The notes: generated from the letters alone by a model not told the origin. A stretch of DNA of 64,000 nucleotides from Myrica gale (GCA_963930655.1 OZ005610.1:19413001-19477000); one strand, 5' to 3'. Shown: positions 11,537-24,511, numbered from the stretch's first letter. Numbers and translations: made by a program.

Positions 11537-14500
11537 TTTTTTTTCTAAGCAAATACAAACAAACCAGTACAACCACTATGGAGGAGCCCAGAGGTTCTTA
11601 CTGGAAAGGATCGAACAAGGGAGAGCAGAAAGAGGGATATTTCCTAGATAATTTCCTTTGCAGCCCATTTCGTCAGCTCATGAGCCATGGAATTAGCCAC
11701 ACGTTTGACATGAATAAAGGACTAGGAAGTATGCTCCACTTTAAGTCGCCGAATGTCCTCAATAAGGGGAAGGATCTGCCACTCACTGCTATTAGCATTA
11801 GCATTCACAACATCTATTACCACCTGCGAATCCCTTTCGAAAATAACCTGCTCACACCTCAGGAAAGTCATCTCCTGGGCAGCAAAAAGTGCTACCCTTG
11901 CCTTGCCCATCAAAGAGCCGCTTGGAGGAAAGCTCTTTGTCCAAGCAAAGAGCAGCTGTCCATTATGGTCACAGAAAACCGCTGTTGTCACTGCATATGA
12001 TCGTTGAACTGCCACATCAAAATTGATTTTCCAATAATCCAAGGGAGGTGGACGCCAAGCTATCTTCGGAGGTTCCTGGCTCAAAATTTCCTTTCACGCC
12101 AAGGAGTGTTAAGCAAACAGAGATAGGACTTTGGAATTCAGGCTCACCAGATCCAAAACAGCCCCATTGTGGACGATTTGGTTATGCGTATACCAGATTG
12201 AGTCCATTAAGATAGCCGAGAATAGGATAAAATGATTCAGATCAACCAGAGGAAAATTCAGCATAGTATGAGTTGAGAGAATAACCTTTTATCCAATTTC
12301 TTACGTTGTGGGTACTCAGCTCCATAGTGCGTAGGGGCCCACGACGAAGCAAACCAAAGCCGGCTGGCAATCTGGCATTCAAAAAAGAGGTGTTCCAACG
12401 ACTCAGGCTGCTGGTGACACAAAGAACATGCCAAGCCAGCATCAATGATACTGCTTGCATGGGAGCATATTCCAAGCAACTTTCCACAGGAAGAGTTTCA
12501 GCCTATCTTGAATAGGTACAACCCAAAGCTTCTTCCTAGTTTCAGGCTCAAAGAGAATAGCATCAGCATTGCTTTGTGAGGATAACAGTGGATATACAGA
12601 TTTCACCGAAAGCTTCCTTTTAGATTTACTGCCCAAATTATGCGATCGACATCATTCACCTGTGGAATACACTCATTCAGAATATACTCCGCATCCTCCG
12701 CTGCAAACAGATCTCTAATAAGAGTAGAATTCCACAAATTTGAGTTAGGTAAAATAAGAGCACTCACAAATTGGTTGCGATCTTGCTGTCCAGCAGATAG
12801 GCGAGCTGCATGAGCATGTGGCAAGGGGTGGGGAACCCACGGGTCATCCCAAACTCTAATGGAAGATCCATATCCAATTTGGTAATAGACACCCACTTTC
12901 AAAACAGAAGCCACTTTAGAGATGCCTCTCCAAAACCATGAGACATTCGGGTTTGAGGCACATCCCAAATAAAGTTTGACTTCAGATATTTGGCCCGGAT
13001 TATTTGGACCCATATTTTGCTGGGGTCAGATTAATAGTCCATGCTAGTTTAGTAATGTGGGCTCGATTCATATCCCACATCAACCTAAGGCCCAACCCTT
13101 CTAGTGCCTTTGGTCTGCACATGGAGGCCCAAGATTTAAGATACAGATGCCGAGTTCCATTATCCATAAAACCCCACCAAAACCGTATCATTATAGAGTC
13201 AAGCCGAGAACAGAGAGTTTTCGGCAAGAGATAGTGAGCCATGGTATAAGCAGGGAGAGTAGAGGCAACTGATCTGATTAGAGCTAGGTGACCATCTTGG
13301 GATAAAGTTTTCGTTTGCCAACAATCCAAACGTTTTTTGACTCGTTCACATATAACTTTGAACTGAACTTTTTTATTTTGGTGAATAGTAACCGGTAGGC
13401 CAAGATGCTTCTCAACGTTGTCTTTTCTAGGAAGATGGAGAAGCTCACAAATAGCATGACCATCAGTTGTGGCAGTGTTTCGGCTGAAAGTGACAGAGGA
13501 CTTCCTATGATTTAGCCGTTGACCCGACCAGGATCCATATAAGCTTAAGCAATCCAGAATGGCCTGAGCCTCGGAGATGTTCGCCCTGCAAAAAATAAGG
13601 AGGTCATTCGCATACAAGAGATGAGAGATGGTAGGGACACCGCGACCAATTTGGATGCCATTTAGACCACTCCTAGCTTCCACACGGCTAATCATACGCG
13701 AGAATACCTCTGATCCAATGATGAATAGGAGGGGTGAGAGAGGATCACCTTGTCGGAGCCCTCTACTTGGTTTGAAGAAGCCATAGGGTGACCCATTGAG
13801 CATAATAGAGTATGACACCGTAGATAGACATTGATTGATCCAATTTACAATTTTCCCGTGAAAACCAAGGCATGACATCGCTTGGAGTATAAGGGGCCAC
13901 TCCATCCGGTCATAGACTTTCTCAATGTCCACCTGAATTGCCATATATTTCTATCCTTTCTTTTTGCTACGGAGCATATTAAAGACTTCATGCGTAAGAA
14001 TTGAATTCTCTTGAATGACTTTCCCTTAGACAAAGGCCGATTGTAGGGGAGATATGAATTTGGAAAGGAGAGGTTTCAGCCTATTCGCCAAGACTTTAGA
14101 GATAATTTTGTAAGCCACATTGAAAAGGCTGATCGGCCTGTAATGAGCAATTTCTGTAGGATTATCAATCTTCGGGATGAGCGTAATGAGAGAATGATTA
14201 AGCTCAGAAAGCATGTGTCCTCTAGTAAAAAAATCTTGCACCATCTCAACCACTTCAGGCCCAACCGTGTCCCAATATTGCTTGAAAAACAGTCTAGTCA
14301 TCCTGTCAGATCTAGGACTTTTCAAAGATCCAATGCTCCACACCACAACTTTTATCTTCGCCGTATCAGGGACAGAACATATACTCACATTCTCCATATC
14401 AGAAATAACAGGGTCCAGAAGCCCGTCCAGATTACTAGGAACTACGTACCTTGATAAAGAGAACATCTCCTGGAAGTATTCTTGAATATGAAGCCCAATC

Positions 14501-14770
14501 TCATTTCTCAAAGAAATCCAGGCACCATTACCACCCTTGATGAACTCAATGTCATTTCTACGACGACGGATAACTATAGACAAATGAAAAAATTTAGTAT
14601 TTAGATCTTTTGTCGTAAGCCACGTTTTACGGGATTTGATTCTCCAGAGGTCCTCTTCCAATTTCTCCTCCTCCCGAAGGGCATTAAGTAACCATCTTTC
14701 AGTAGCACAATTTTCCGGAGAGCTAGGAAGATCTTGAACAACTAAAAGCTGATTAGTTAACTGTGTTTTC
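11537..14770 (-). mobile_element. L1-type LINE, 5'-truncated, inactive
   Basis: The T run at about 11534-11543 is the poly(A) tail in antisense, marking the 3' end. In 5'-3' order on the minus strand: linker and N-terminal RT (14811-14026), RT core (13944-13000; FKPSRGLRQGDPLSPLLF, then LLYANDLLIFC), RT C-terminus (13013-12603), zf-RVT (12636-12242; CSLCHQQPESLEHLFFEC) and RNase H (12084-11722; INFDVAV, KARVALFAAQ). The catalytic YADD box reads YAND, and frameshifts separate the blocks, so it is dead. The endonuclease ORF is missing (5' truncation near 14770). Inserted into the older LINE remnant to its left. Confidence 0.9.
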
Positions 14771-16544
14771 GGGACAAAATGTTCTCGTAAAAAAAAACCT
14801 TTTTGGGACATATTCGTTCGTTAAAGTCGTTTCGTTCGATATTTAAAACATCCGTTTGAACATATACTACATCCTTAAGAAACGCTCGAACGAATATTTA
14901 CGTTCTAATGGATGTCTCGGCTCCCAAAACGCAATCGTTCGTTCATAAAAATAGATGTTCGAACGATAAACACTTTTTGGGACCCGTTTGGCGTCCCGAA
15001 AAATAGACACCGTTCTAACTCATTCAAACCCGGTGTGTTCACCTACCACAATAAATGCACATCCCGTCATCATAAATTTTATTATTTTTTATTGATGTTC
15101 GAACCTGGTTTGACAATCGTTCTAACGAATATTGAACGTGGGGATTACGAATCCACCGATATCGAACAGTTTGTAACGTTTTAAAATGGTCGTTCCAACA
15201 TGTCTGAACGTACTTCGTATTATATAACACTCCCGATCCTCTCATTTCCTCAGACTTTTGTAAACTCTCCTCACCAAAATTCTCCCAATCTTATTTTCAC
15301 GTTTCCTCTGTGCAACTCATATTTCCTAGCCCCTACACACTACAAGTAAGTTTTCTAACACATTTTAATCGATTTTAATCCGTATAATGATTGCTTTTGA
15401 CGTTTTTTTCCATAGATTTTGTTTTAGTTCAATTTGATTTGAAAATGTTAGGAATCTTCAAAAATGAGTGCATGTTATTGAATGTGAACATTTCTAGTTA
15501 GTTTAGGATTGTTTGGGAACGATTTGGTACGTAAAAATTCTACTTTATAGGGCTTTTGGAAATGGCCGAGTTGACTCGACTTGACAGTTTAGGTTTCACA
15601 TTACAGTGTTCGAACGACACTCATTGTTATTGTTCGAATGTCTCATATGAAACAAACCGTTTTACCCATGAATCAAAATGTTGGCTAAAACAGTGCATTT
15701 AAGTCTTATCATTCGAACACGGTATACCGTTCGATGTTTTAATACTTTCCGTTTGAATATTTCATTCATTCCGTGCTATGTTTTAATTATCTCTGTTATA
15801 ACATAGTATGTCTATGTTATAACATAGTGTGTCTTTGTTATAACATAGTATGTCTACAACAAAATGTTTGATTATTTCATACATTCCGTTGTAATATACG
15901 TTCAAACTTGTTCTTGTCCGTTCTAACGCTTTTGTATTTTTTGTAGAATAGGCAAATATGCCGAGGCGTTCTAGATCAGCTGCTTCTTCTTCTTCGAAGG
16001 CTCTTCCAGATGACGCTATGATTACGGAGTAGAAAAGGGCGCGTATGTTTAAAGTGCCAAGTTATGGTCGAGAGGTCCGTTTGCACTACGAACTTCTGGG
16101 AGCGCATACTCTGTTGGATCAGATTGCCATACGTACTCCTAGTCTAGGAGTTTTACGCAACATTGACGAAGTTTGATCTCCACGCTGACTAGTGGGTGGG
16201 AGGTCTTCATCCGTGGAGTTTGTATCAGGATTTTCTCTAATATCTTGGTCGATTTCATTGGTATTTAGAGGCGACTGAGGGCATATCCTGCTGTCTAGCC
16301 TGCAGTTCTTTTGCCAAATGAGGAAATAACTAGTTGAAGCGGTCGACCGGTACAACGGTAAAATTGTCAGATCGACTCCCCAAAGGCTTGAAATGACGAG
16401 TTTTCTAATGTGGCCTATATAAAGACCTTCCTAATGTCTAAAAACAATAGAGAGCGACCACATATCATTTCTATAGCTTGATAAAGATCTTAAACCTTCT
16501 TATTTCATATTTCTAATATCATTCACTGCGTTTGTTTATCAATG
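14771..16544 (+). other. Degenerate DNA-transposon region with TTCGAACG motifs and a gene-like 5' end
   Basis: 14820-15730 is studded with degenerate GTTCGAACG / CGTTCGTTCG motifs, the kind of repeated motif seen in subterminal regions of CACTA elements. A TATATAA box at 15221 is followed by a CT-rich leader, a plausible intron (donor at 15346, acceptor at 15946) and an ATG at 15958 starting MPRRSRSAASSSSKALPDD, which stops after 24 codons; a related frame continues (KVPSYGREVRLHYELLGAH). This could be the 5' end of the transposon whose tnp2 remnant lies at 16.9-18.2 kb. Inference; the family of this ORF is not recognised. Confidence 0.4.
15788..15857. repeat. Short tandem repeat, about 23-bp unit, 3 copies
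   Basis: Three copies of GTTATAACATAGTATGTCT with small changes. GTTATAAC is itself palindromic. It lies in the putative intron of the degenerate transposon gene. Confidence 0.8.
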
Positions 16545-16874
16545 TTGAGAAATAACACTGCTTTTGTTTATCAATGTCGATCATAATGCGTTCAACTGAT
16601 TTATTAAATTAATGTAATAGACTACAGAGTGGGAGTACCCCTTCCTGCTCCTAAAATCTCTTCCTTGAATTATTTTGCATGGTCGCACACAAGATCAATC
16701 TTACAGGTATGATTAAAAGAGTCGAGCCTACTAACAAAAAAAAATGTTTATGTTATAAGAAGAGATGAAGGTTTTATTCACAAAGAAAAAATCGAAGTTG
16801 GGAGATTCTAAATTGGGAACGATCGATCGGCCCTCTATGCGTTAGAGTACATGCTTCAGTGCCTATTTGCTTTT
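16545..16874 (-). repeat. Diverged outer copy of the PAP 3' tail (left side)
   Basis: Aligns with 18675-18970, the 3' flank and last codons of the left PAP gene, with many substitutions (shared: AAAATCTCTTCCTTGAATTA and GGGAGATTCTAAATTGGGAA). Homology ends at the complement of the PAP stop codon (CCTATTTG). Together with the inner tail it brackets the tnp2 remnant, so this 3' tail was duplicated before or with the transposon fragment. Confidence 0.7.
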
Positions 16875-16879
16875 CTTTG

Positions 16880-18160
16880 GACAATAAATGACTTCTCGGC
16901 TTATGGTAATCTCTTGGGTCGGTGTACGAAAGGACGGTTAGCATGTCCTAATCGCAATGTGACCACTATGTCATTTTTTTTACAATGATGTCCACATATT
17001 TGACGGGAAAAAAGAGTTTAGAGCTACACCTGAAGAAGTCACTAGAGAGGAGATACTTCAACAACTTGAATCAGTATCTTTATTTTCGTTTGCGAAGACT
17101 CAGAAGAAGGGAAAACGGGCTGAAAATGAGTTAAGTTGGACGAAGCGCATCATATTCTTTGAGTTGCTGTACTGGTCATGTTTGAAGCTTCGACATAATT
17201 TGGACGTCATGCACATAGAGAAGAATATTTGTGACAATGTGTTGGGAACTTTGATGAACGTCGATGGTAAGACGAAGGACAATGCTAGTGCTCGAAGTGA
17301 CTTGACATTAATGGACATTAAAAATGAGTTGCATTTGCAGGTTCGGGTTCAGCACGAGGTGATGCGTTAAACATTTTTTTACTTTAACGAAGGATGAACG
17401 TAAGAAGTGTTGTGAATGGCTGAAGGGTGTTAAGTTTCCAACTCACACATCTTGTTGTAGCGACTGTTACAAGCAATGATACACAGGTTGTTAGGAAACG
17501 AAGTGTGTATAGCGTTGACTGAGTTGAGCTTATTTTTCAGAGACTTGTGCTCACGAACAATCTGTTTAGATGTTGTGTACCAGTTAGAGAAGGACATCAG
17601 AATGATTCTTTGCAAGTTGGAAACTTTATTTCCTCAATCATTTTTTATTATTATGGTTTATTTAGCCGTTCATTTACCTCGGGAAGTGAAACTTTGGGGT
17701 CTAGTTCAATTTCGGTGGATGTATCCAATGAAGAGGTACATGGGGAAGATGAAGCATTTCATTATGAACATGACACAGTCTGAGTGCTTCATAGCAGAGA
17801 ATTATGTGTTAAATGAATGTCTAACTATTTGCTAAATGTATATTGTACGGTTGAGACGAGATTCAATAGAAAAGAATGGAATTAGGTCGACATGGATGAT
17901 CGAACTACTCCGGGTTGTCGTCTTTCTGTATTCACTCATAATGTTCGTCCGCTGGGAGTTGGTAGGGGTCACGATTTCGATAGAAAGAAATTTACAAAAG
18001 CGCATTGGTACGTACTCAAACTATGCGCAATAAAAATACGGGATCAATGAGTACTTTGTTATTCTGGGTGTGTAGTGAATGGAGTTAGATTTTACACAGT
18101 CATTCGTGAACAGTTTCTTAATACTCAAAATACTGGCGTGGTTGTTCTGGGGGACCTTGT
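16880..18160 (+). pseudogene. CACTA (En/Spm) tnp2 transposase remnant, left arm
   Basis: Pieces in order: TPEEVTREEILQQLESV (17025), ELLYWSCLKLRHNLDVMH then IEKNICDNVLGTLMNV (17160-17260), the Transposase_21/tnp2 signature, then the DUF4218-type segment at 17476-17835 (FFRDLCSRTICLDV, ILCKLETLFPQSFF, YLAVHLPREVKLWG). Stops and frameshifts are frequent. Relative to the right arm about 66 bp are missing near 16985. No terminal inverted repeats found. Confidence 0.88.
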
Positions 18161-18166
18161 TACGGT

Positions 18167-18375
18167 CTATATGTATTGTCTATCTTTCTCTGCCCTAAAT
18201 ATGGCAGGGTCCATATGTATTGTCTATCTTTCTCTGCCCTAAATATGGCAGGGTCCATATGTCTTGTCTATCTTTCTCTGCCCTAATATGGTAGGGTCTA
18301 TATGTCTTGTCTATCTTTCTCTGCCCTAAATATGGTAGGGTCCATATGTCTTGTCTATCTTTGTCTGAATTACGC
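18167..18375. repeat. 44-bp minisatellite, about 4.5 units (left arm)
   Basis: The unit carries CTATCTTTCTCTGCCCTAAA then TATGGCAGGGTCCATATGT; unit starts at 18167, 18211, 18255, 18298 and 18342 (one unit is 43 bp). Mirrored at 32494-32702. It lies between the tnp2 remnant and the PAP 3' flank. Confidence 0.92.
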
Positions 18376-18964
18376 ACGACAATTCAAACAGAGATTTGTA
18401 CTAATGGATCTTGGTACCTTGAAAACTATCAATCACTTGGCAGAAAATAAGTCGACGTTCTTATCACGAGATCCTTAGAGGGAGTTAGTAAAGTATATTC
18501 CACTTGCTTGAGAGTACTTGAAGAAATTAAGAGTCCCCTTTAAAACGATTTTTGCTGTAGGAAACTAATTTAGCTCAAGAAGAAGTTATTAAGGCGTAGT
18601 ATTCGGTTGTAATTTGTCTGCTTATTTGAAATTTCTACAATGATATTGGACGGATTCCATCAAATTAAATGACACCTTGTTTATCAATGTTGATCATAAT
18701 GCGTTAAACTGGTTTATTAAATGAATTTTAATAGGCTACACATGGGGAGTAGCCCTTCCCGCTCCTAAAATCTCTTCCTTGAATTATTTTGGTTGCACAC
18801 AAGATCAACCCTACGAGTATGATTAAAAGATTCGGTGCTTACTAACAAACAAAAAGCGATTTCTTTTACAAAAAGAGATGAAGGTTTTATTTGCATAGAA
18901 AAGATCCAAGGGAGATTCTAAATTGGGAAGGATCGGGCTCTTATGCGTCGGAGTGCTTCAGCGC

Positions 18965-19267
18965 CTATTTGGTGATGCGGAAGTTGTCCTCGACATTTCT
19001 AGTGCTAGCATCCACAAACTGCAAAGTGGATAAAAATTTTTTTGAGACAAACATGCGCACATACAACAACTTCAGAAACCTTGAAATATAGCCTGGAATT
19101 TTACGGAAGAGAACAAACCTCGAAATATAACTCGGAAGTTGTTGCGCTCACTCTGACATAACCGAATTCAGAAATCCTCACTAAGCTCCAGCTATTCGAC
19201 TGTTGATGGACACAACAATGCAAGTAAATTCCATGTAGATTTTTGCGAAAAAGGTATATATAACATT

Positions 19268-19310
<43 letters not shown>

Positions 19311-22300
19311 TGGGAGGGGGGCACGTGAGGGGGCGGAATGGCCTTACATCAGTTGTAAAATCGTCCAACGCAAAGCCAGCCATGCCAATAATTGCCTGCA
19401 CAGGGGCATTGTAATTGCTATTGTCGTACGTGTCCACCCCGTTTGCATCTTTTGTAGGCATAGCCAAGCATTGTCCTTGATAAACAGCACATGTTCTCTC
19501 GTAATTATGAACATGGCCGAACAAAGCCAGATCGACCTACATATTACAAGGCATCACAAGTTAGAAAATTACCCAATTGTTTTAACTAAAGAAGCTGAGT
19601 TTGACTTTACCTGGTATTGAAGTAGTAATGGTTCCACGGAATCTACAAAACTCGAGTCAACACTAGTGACTGCATTTGAAGAAGTATACATGGGTCGGTG
19701 CCTGCATTAGGCAAATATTATTCTTCACTGCTATTTAATTTGTGCAAATTAAGATATGCCTTTGGCATTATATCAATTATAGCTATTGCATTTATCTCTT
19801 TTCTTCTGAGCATTATAGACTTATGCATACGCATTCTAACTCACAAGTTTTCAAGTTCTTGGGAGTACATTTTGGAGATGTGAGCGATGAATATATACAT
19901 ATGCATACTTGTGTTTGTGTGAAATATACTCACCCCATAAAAACCAACCACAGAGTGCTTGATCGATCAACTGAAGCCATGTCTGCTGCCATCCAGTTAT
20001 ACTGAAGTAATGCACATGCCCATCGCATAATTAAGTGCCAACAAAAGGAACATATATAAAAATCACAGAAGAACCCATTGCAAATTCTAGCATAATGGCT
20101 CAAGAGATAATCATCTTTCGATAATTACCTGCTCAGAACCCACGGTCCAATCATGTTCGGTTGATATTATTGTGAAGTGAACACTTCCTTGCTCTATGGA
20201 ATACCATGGCTTATCCATCGCGGGAGTTGGCATTTGAAAATAAGTCTCATAAGCAACTCCACATTCCCCACCTGAATCTGGAGTTATATATACTGATCCA
20301 GAGTCTATGTAGTCCCTGAAGCACAAAAGAAAAAGTAATCACATATCAGTTTATTTTGCAGAGGAGCATGATATATATTCTTCAGGCATATCTGGTTAAG
20401 AATCAATTTGAGACTGAGGATATAATATTTGAGGAAATTACCTCTCATGGTTTCCAATTGCTGTCATGTAAGGAACTTGGGAAGCAACTGGGTTGATAAG
20501 GTCAAGGAAAAATTCCCATTCTGCTAAGAAACCTGTTGAGTAGCTAATGTCTCCGATATGAAAGATGGAGTTCACATTTCCAGAATTTACTTCATCAGCT
20601 ACCGCATTAATCACCGAGATAGATCCGGGCTATATGTGTCGAACAATGAGAAGAATCTCTAGTTAGTAAGAACCAATAATTTAGTTTGTAATTTTTTCAA
20701 TATAGAGGTCACTTCCACCTGCAACATAGTATTTGAACCTTAATTTGTTAATTTAATTCTTAGTAAACTACCATATTATAATTGCATCCTACCTGAATGT
20801 AGTGTTCGACTGAAGCATCAAGAGGAGCCTTTCCCATATCACCATATGCAATGAAATAGACTGCATCTGATCCTCCAACAGGTGGGGTCCGGAATTGGAT
20901 TTGATCACTCCAACCAACAGAATCACTGTATCGAAACAAAGTAACGTCACGTAAACATGAAAATTCAACAAATTTGATAACTACGTATGCGTTGTTTGAT
21001 ATCCCCTTATATATTTACGACCCGATCGATGAGCACACATGTATTTACATGCAGTGACAAAATGCAAGAAATACACACAAAGTTCTTTTTTCTTTCAATC
21101 TGGCAATATGCAGATCAATTTGATGCTAGCTAGACCTTCCATAGATATAGGAGAATGTGCTTGAAGGCTGAAGTCCTGTCATCACTGCTGTATGTATAAA
21201 TCCTGGATCATGCCATCCAAAGTCTACAGCAGGACTTGGTACGTCTGAATCTGCAAGGAATTACATGAATATAATCACACAAAAAAAGTTGTAAGTACGA
21301 AAATCGAAAACAAATCTAGTCTAAAATAAAGAGAAGCGATCGAGCACAACAGAAATTCATGGCAAATTGAATGAAGTACTCACTGCTGCACATATTAGCT
21401 TGTGTAAATGTTGTCACAACTGACGTTTGTGACATGCTCCCTCCATATTGCACTTGCTGTGGTGCCTGATCCCCGCTAACCCACGTTAATCTCATCTGCA
21501 CCACAAGTACTCATGAGTAATTTGATTAATTGTCTTCTAGCCGTGTACGTGTTTCTATGTACGTTTGTGACAGTAAGGCCAAGTCAGGAAAGAGAGAAAT
21601 AATAATAGTAAAATTATGCTGCTTACCGACGCCCCGGACGAATCTACACTGGATAGATGTCCATATAGTGGCATGTTTGGATTAGCAAAATTCAGAGGGC
21701 TTGACCTTGTGAGAATGCAAGGTGTGTCGAATCCACCAGTGAAGAAAACAAACTCAATATCGGTTCTTATGTTCACAGTGTGAAATGTTAAGGTGCCGAT
21801 GCAGGTGACAATCAAACATGCGTCATCCTGACATTCCGTGTTCGCGCAACTGAGATAATTGGGATCGTTGCTCACGTACTGGGCCTGCAATTTTCATATA
21901 TATATATATAGTTATGATCAATTTTGATTATAAATTCATCAAGAAGGAAAATATTATAAATTGAATGACAAGAATCTATGCTCTTGTATGGTCATATTCT
22001 TCTATGCTGGTATTGACGTAGATCTGTCACTTTTTAATAAAGTTTAGTAGGGTTCACCTTTACAGGATATTGGCATAGCAGAGGAAGATCGCTAGTGTCA
22101 CCCGTCTGTAAATAATAAGCCGCGCTTGATGGACAGTCAGTGACACTGCATAGATACAATAAACAACTAGTTAATAAATTAAAGAAAAAAAGACGTACCA
22201 TATCTAATTGTTATACATGAAAAAAATTTAATTTCAAAATCTGTTTCTTACTCTGTGGTAGAAGGTGAAATCATGGCAACCCAATCGCTGCTATCAGGTA

Positions 22301-22580
22301 CAAAGACTCCGCTAACAGTAACTGTGATGTACTGCGAATTTGACATGGAGTCTGGGCTAGCACTAATTTCGAGATAAGGGTTAGGATCAGGACATGTGAG
22401 CAACTTTCTTCTATTTACAACACGAAAGTCCGATATAGCGGTGTGATTGTAATGCTCGAGGAAAGAGGTGGTAGCGATAGGATGCAACGACGAAGTAGAA
22501 GACGTTGAAGAATAACCGAGTCTAGCAAATAATGAGAACAAAAATAGCTTGAGAACCCAAGAAGAAGATGAGAGCCCCAT
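18965..22580 (-). CDS. PAP27-like: Purple acid phosphatase, PAP27-like, left copy
   Basis: Mirror of the right copy; 13 exons: 22580-22252, 22145-22058, 21884-21627, 21495-21384, 21250-21136, 20925-20793, 20629-20442, 20315-20129, 20001-19934, 19701-19611, 19536-19348, 19199-19119, 19018-18965; 630 codons, no stop or frameshift. Signal peptide at the N-terminus (MGLSSSSWVLKLFLFSLFA), fibronectin-like N-terminal domain, then the metallophosphatase core with GDMG, GDISY, GNHE, MGH and GHVHNYER. The only amino-acid change from the right copy that I found is Pro487Leu: STPWLVF reads STLWLVF here (CTG for CCG, exon 9). TPW is strongly conserved in the family. A long TA/TG microsatellite lies in intron 11. 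Likely secreted or apoplastic metallophosphatase; family members of this clade are often labelled probably inactive. Confidence 0.93.
19268..19311. repeat. (TA)n(TG)n microsatellite in PAP intron 11
   Basis: A TA run followed by a TG run in the left copy; the right copy (31559-31602) has an equivalent AC/AT run with a slightly different composition. It is one of the few visible length-type differences between the arms. Confidence 0.9.
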
Positions 22581-24169
22581 TCCAGTACAAGGGAAGGGAA
22601 CCAAAAATGAAGCACGATAACTGAGAAGCTCTTGGTGTAAAGAAGAGAATGATATGATCTTTGGGTTCTCTTTGCTCTCTTCTTATAGTGCAAGGGCAGC
22701 TTAATACGTACTTAGCCAATACTAGATAGGGAAGTTTTATTTTGTGAGTGACATTGTCAGTGAGGTTGATATATACTAAGCAGTAAGCTAGCTAGGTGTG
22801 AGGCAATTCTAGATATGGAGTATATATTTGTTTTGTTATTACCTCTCAAATATGTATTTCCTATTGAAAGCTTTATTTTTTTTAAAAAAGAATTATTGAT
22901 AACTCTATCAGACGGATTTGTCAATAAAAATGAGATGACTTTTCGTTTTTTGGAGCCTTCATGCGTGAGAATGGCAATCATATGATTGGACTATAATAAA
23001 TAATATGACGCTTGGCACATTAGCACACACGAGTTTGCAATAAGAAATTATAAGGCCCGCTAATAAGAAAATACTTAGATATATATATATATCTAAGTAT
23101 TTATATATATAGAAACCATTTTAGAGAATAGAACTTAAACTTTTGAGGATTTTAATTTGTCATATTTCTCACTAATTTATATCCTATTATAGCTTCATAT
23201 GAGGTGTGATATTGTTGATTGGTATTATACATTTTACTCCCATTCTCAAAAGCGGATTAATTTAGCCAGTACACACAATTAAAGCCTTCTCTTTCAGATC
23301 TCTCTGACCTCTCTCTATATGTAAATACTGTTTAATTTACGCACGGCACACTTTCTATATCTCCTCCGTGTACAAGGTGAACAGCTTAGCTTACAGCACA
23401 GCGTGTATTTCTAATTCATCTCCCTTAACCACTTTACGAATTGTCTTTTCTTCAATTTAATATATATTTGGATAAAAGTTTTTTCTACAATAAACAACGT
23501 TTAATTTCTAGAATCGGTAGGATATTGATCTGCTTTGGGATTTGTCTTGCACCTTATATTTGAATAATAATACGAAAATGAATGATCTTACATTGTACAA
23601 AAGTACTCTTCAATGAATTAAGACTATTCTTAAAATTCCATGGATATTCTACAGTGCTAAAGTTAATGTATTTGACCAATTATTTTCAAATGATTGAGAT
23701 TTTCCAAGTCAACATTTCACCATTTACCACCTCGCTCGGATATACTACATTATCTTAGATTTTAAAGGGATATATACCATTATTTGCAAATAATGGGTAG
23801 TTTTTAAATTAAAGCATTGTTCATTATGATATATTATGGGAGAGATTCTAGATCATCCTGGTTCGAAAAGAGGTTGGCTTTTAGTCACAATCTATATTTT
23901 GATGATAAGAATAAAAGTAAATTGAACTGGATTTCAACATCCAATCAAACACGTACTACAAGAAATTATATTTGAGGTGACTAAATTTTGGGTGTCAAAA
24001 CCATATTTTGTGACTGATGCTTTAGAAATTTCGGCAGCGTTTTCCCTCAGACATTAAGCATAAGCACCCACCATTGAAGGCGAGTATGTAAGCTTAATGC
24101 TAAATGTTTATCCGAAGGGAAAAATGATCTTGCTTCAAAATTTCTAAACACAGCTGTCACAATAGCAGA
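22581..24169 (-). promoter_or_regulatory. Promoter and upstream region of the left PAP gene
   Basis: TATA-type box CTATAAG ends at 22687 (minus strand), about 107 bp upstream of the ATG; the same is found in the right arm. A 34-bp perfect palindrome lies at 23069-23102. Otherwise AT-rich with no ORF. A diverged version of this promoter is found at 56933-57552 plus 61322-61416. Confidence 0.6.
23069..23102. repeat. 34-bp perfect palindrome upstream of PAP (left)
   Basis: AAATACTTAGA - (TA)6 - TCTAAGTATTT, perfectly self-complementary. Conserved in the right arm at 27767-27800. Could extrude as a cruciform or be a minimal MITE remnant. Confidence 0.9.
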
Positions 24170-24511
24170 TAGGGCTGAACAAAATCGGACCGAAAAACCG
24201 AACCAGATTTGCGGTCCGATCCGGTTTTAATTTTAAAAATGTGGTCCGGTCCGATCCGCATTTCATAAATTTTTTTAATGTTTTTAAAATTAATACCGCA
24301 CTTCGTAGTGCTATCTGCACTGCATAGTGCGAAATTTTTTTTTAATTTTTTTTTTTAAAAAAATAATTTAAATCCGATCTGGACCACTTAAGTGGTCCAT
24401 ACCGGACCGCATTTCTTAAAACCGGACCACATATAAGTGGTCCGGTCCGGTCCTTTAATATTGGAGGACCGGAAATGCGGTCCGGACCGCATTTCCGATT
24501 TTTCACCCCTA
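24170..24511. mobile_element. hAT-type MITE, 342 bp, private to the left arm
   Basis: The ends read TAGGGCTGAACAAAATCGG and, reverse-complemented, TAGGGGTGAAAAATCGG. AATAGCA occurs on both sides (24161-24167 and 24514-24520), consistent with a target duplication. The right arm at about 26697-26710 shows the empty site. Interior: repeated GGTCCGGTCCG / CCGGACCGCAT motifs, and no ORF. A relative lies at 61417-61761. Confidence 0.88.

Noticed and set aside
15337-15346. CACTACAAG as a CACTA terminal inverted repeat
   Set aside because: No subterminal repeats to its right and no matching end; it fits better as an exon end followed by a GTAAGT donor.
16119-16355. Minus-strand 78-aa ORF in the degenerate transposon region
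   Set aside because: Isolated, no family resemblance, opposite to the gene-like exon signals.
18167-18375. CRISPR-like array
   Set aside because: Units are contiguous with no unique spacers, in a plant nuclear context: a minisatellite.
18195-18377. 60-aa repetitive protein encoded by the minisatellite
   Set aside because: Open frame arises from the 44-bp repeat; no start context or partner exons.
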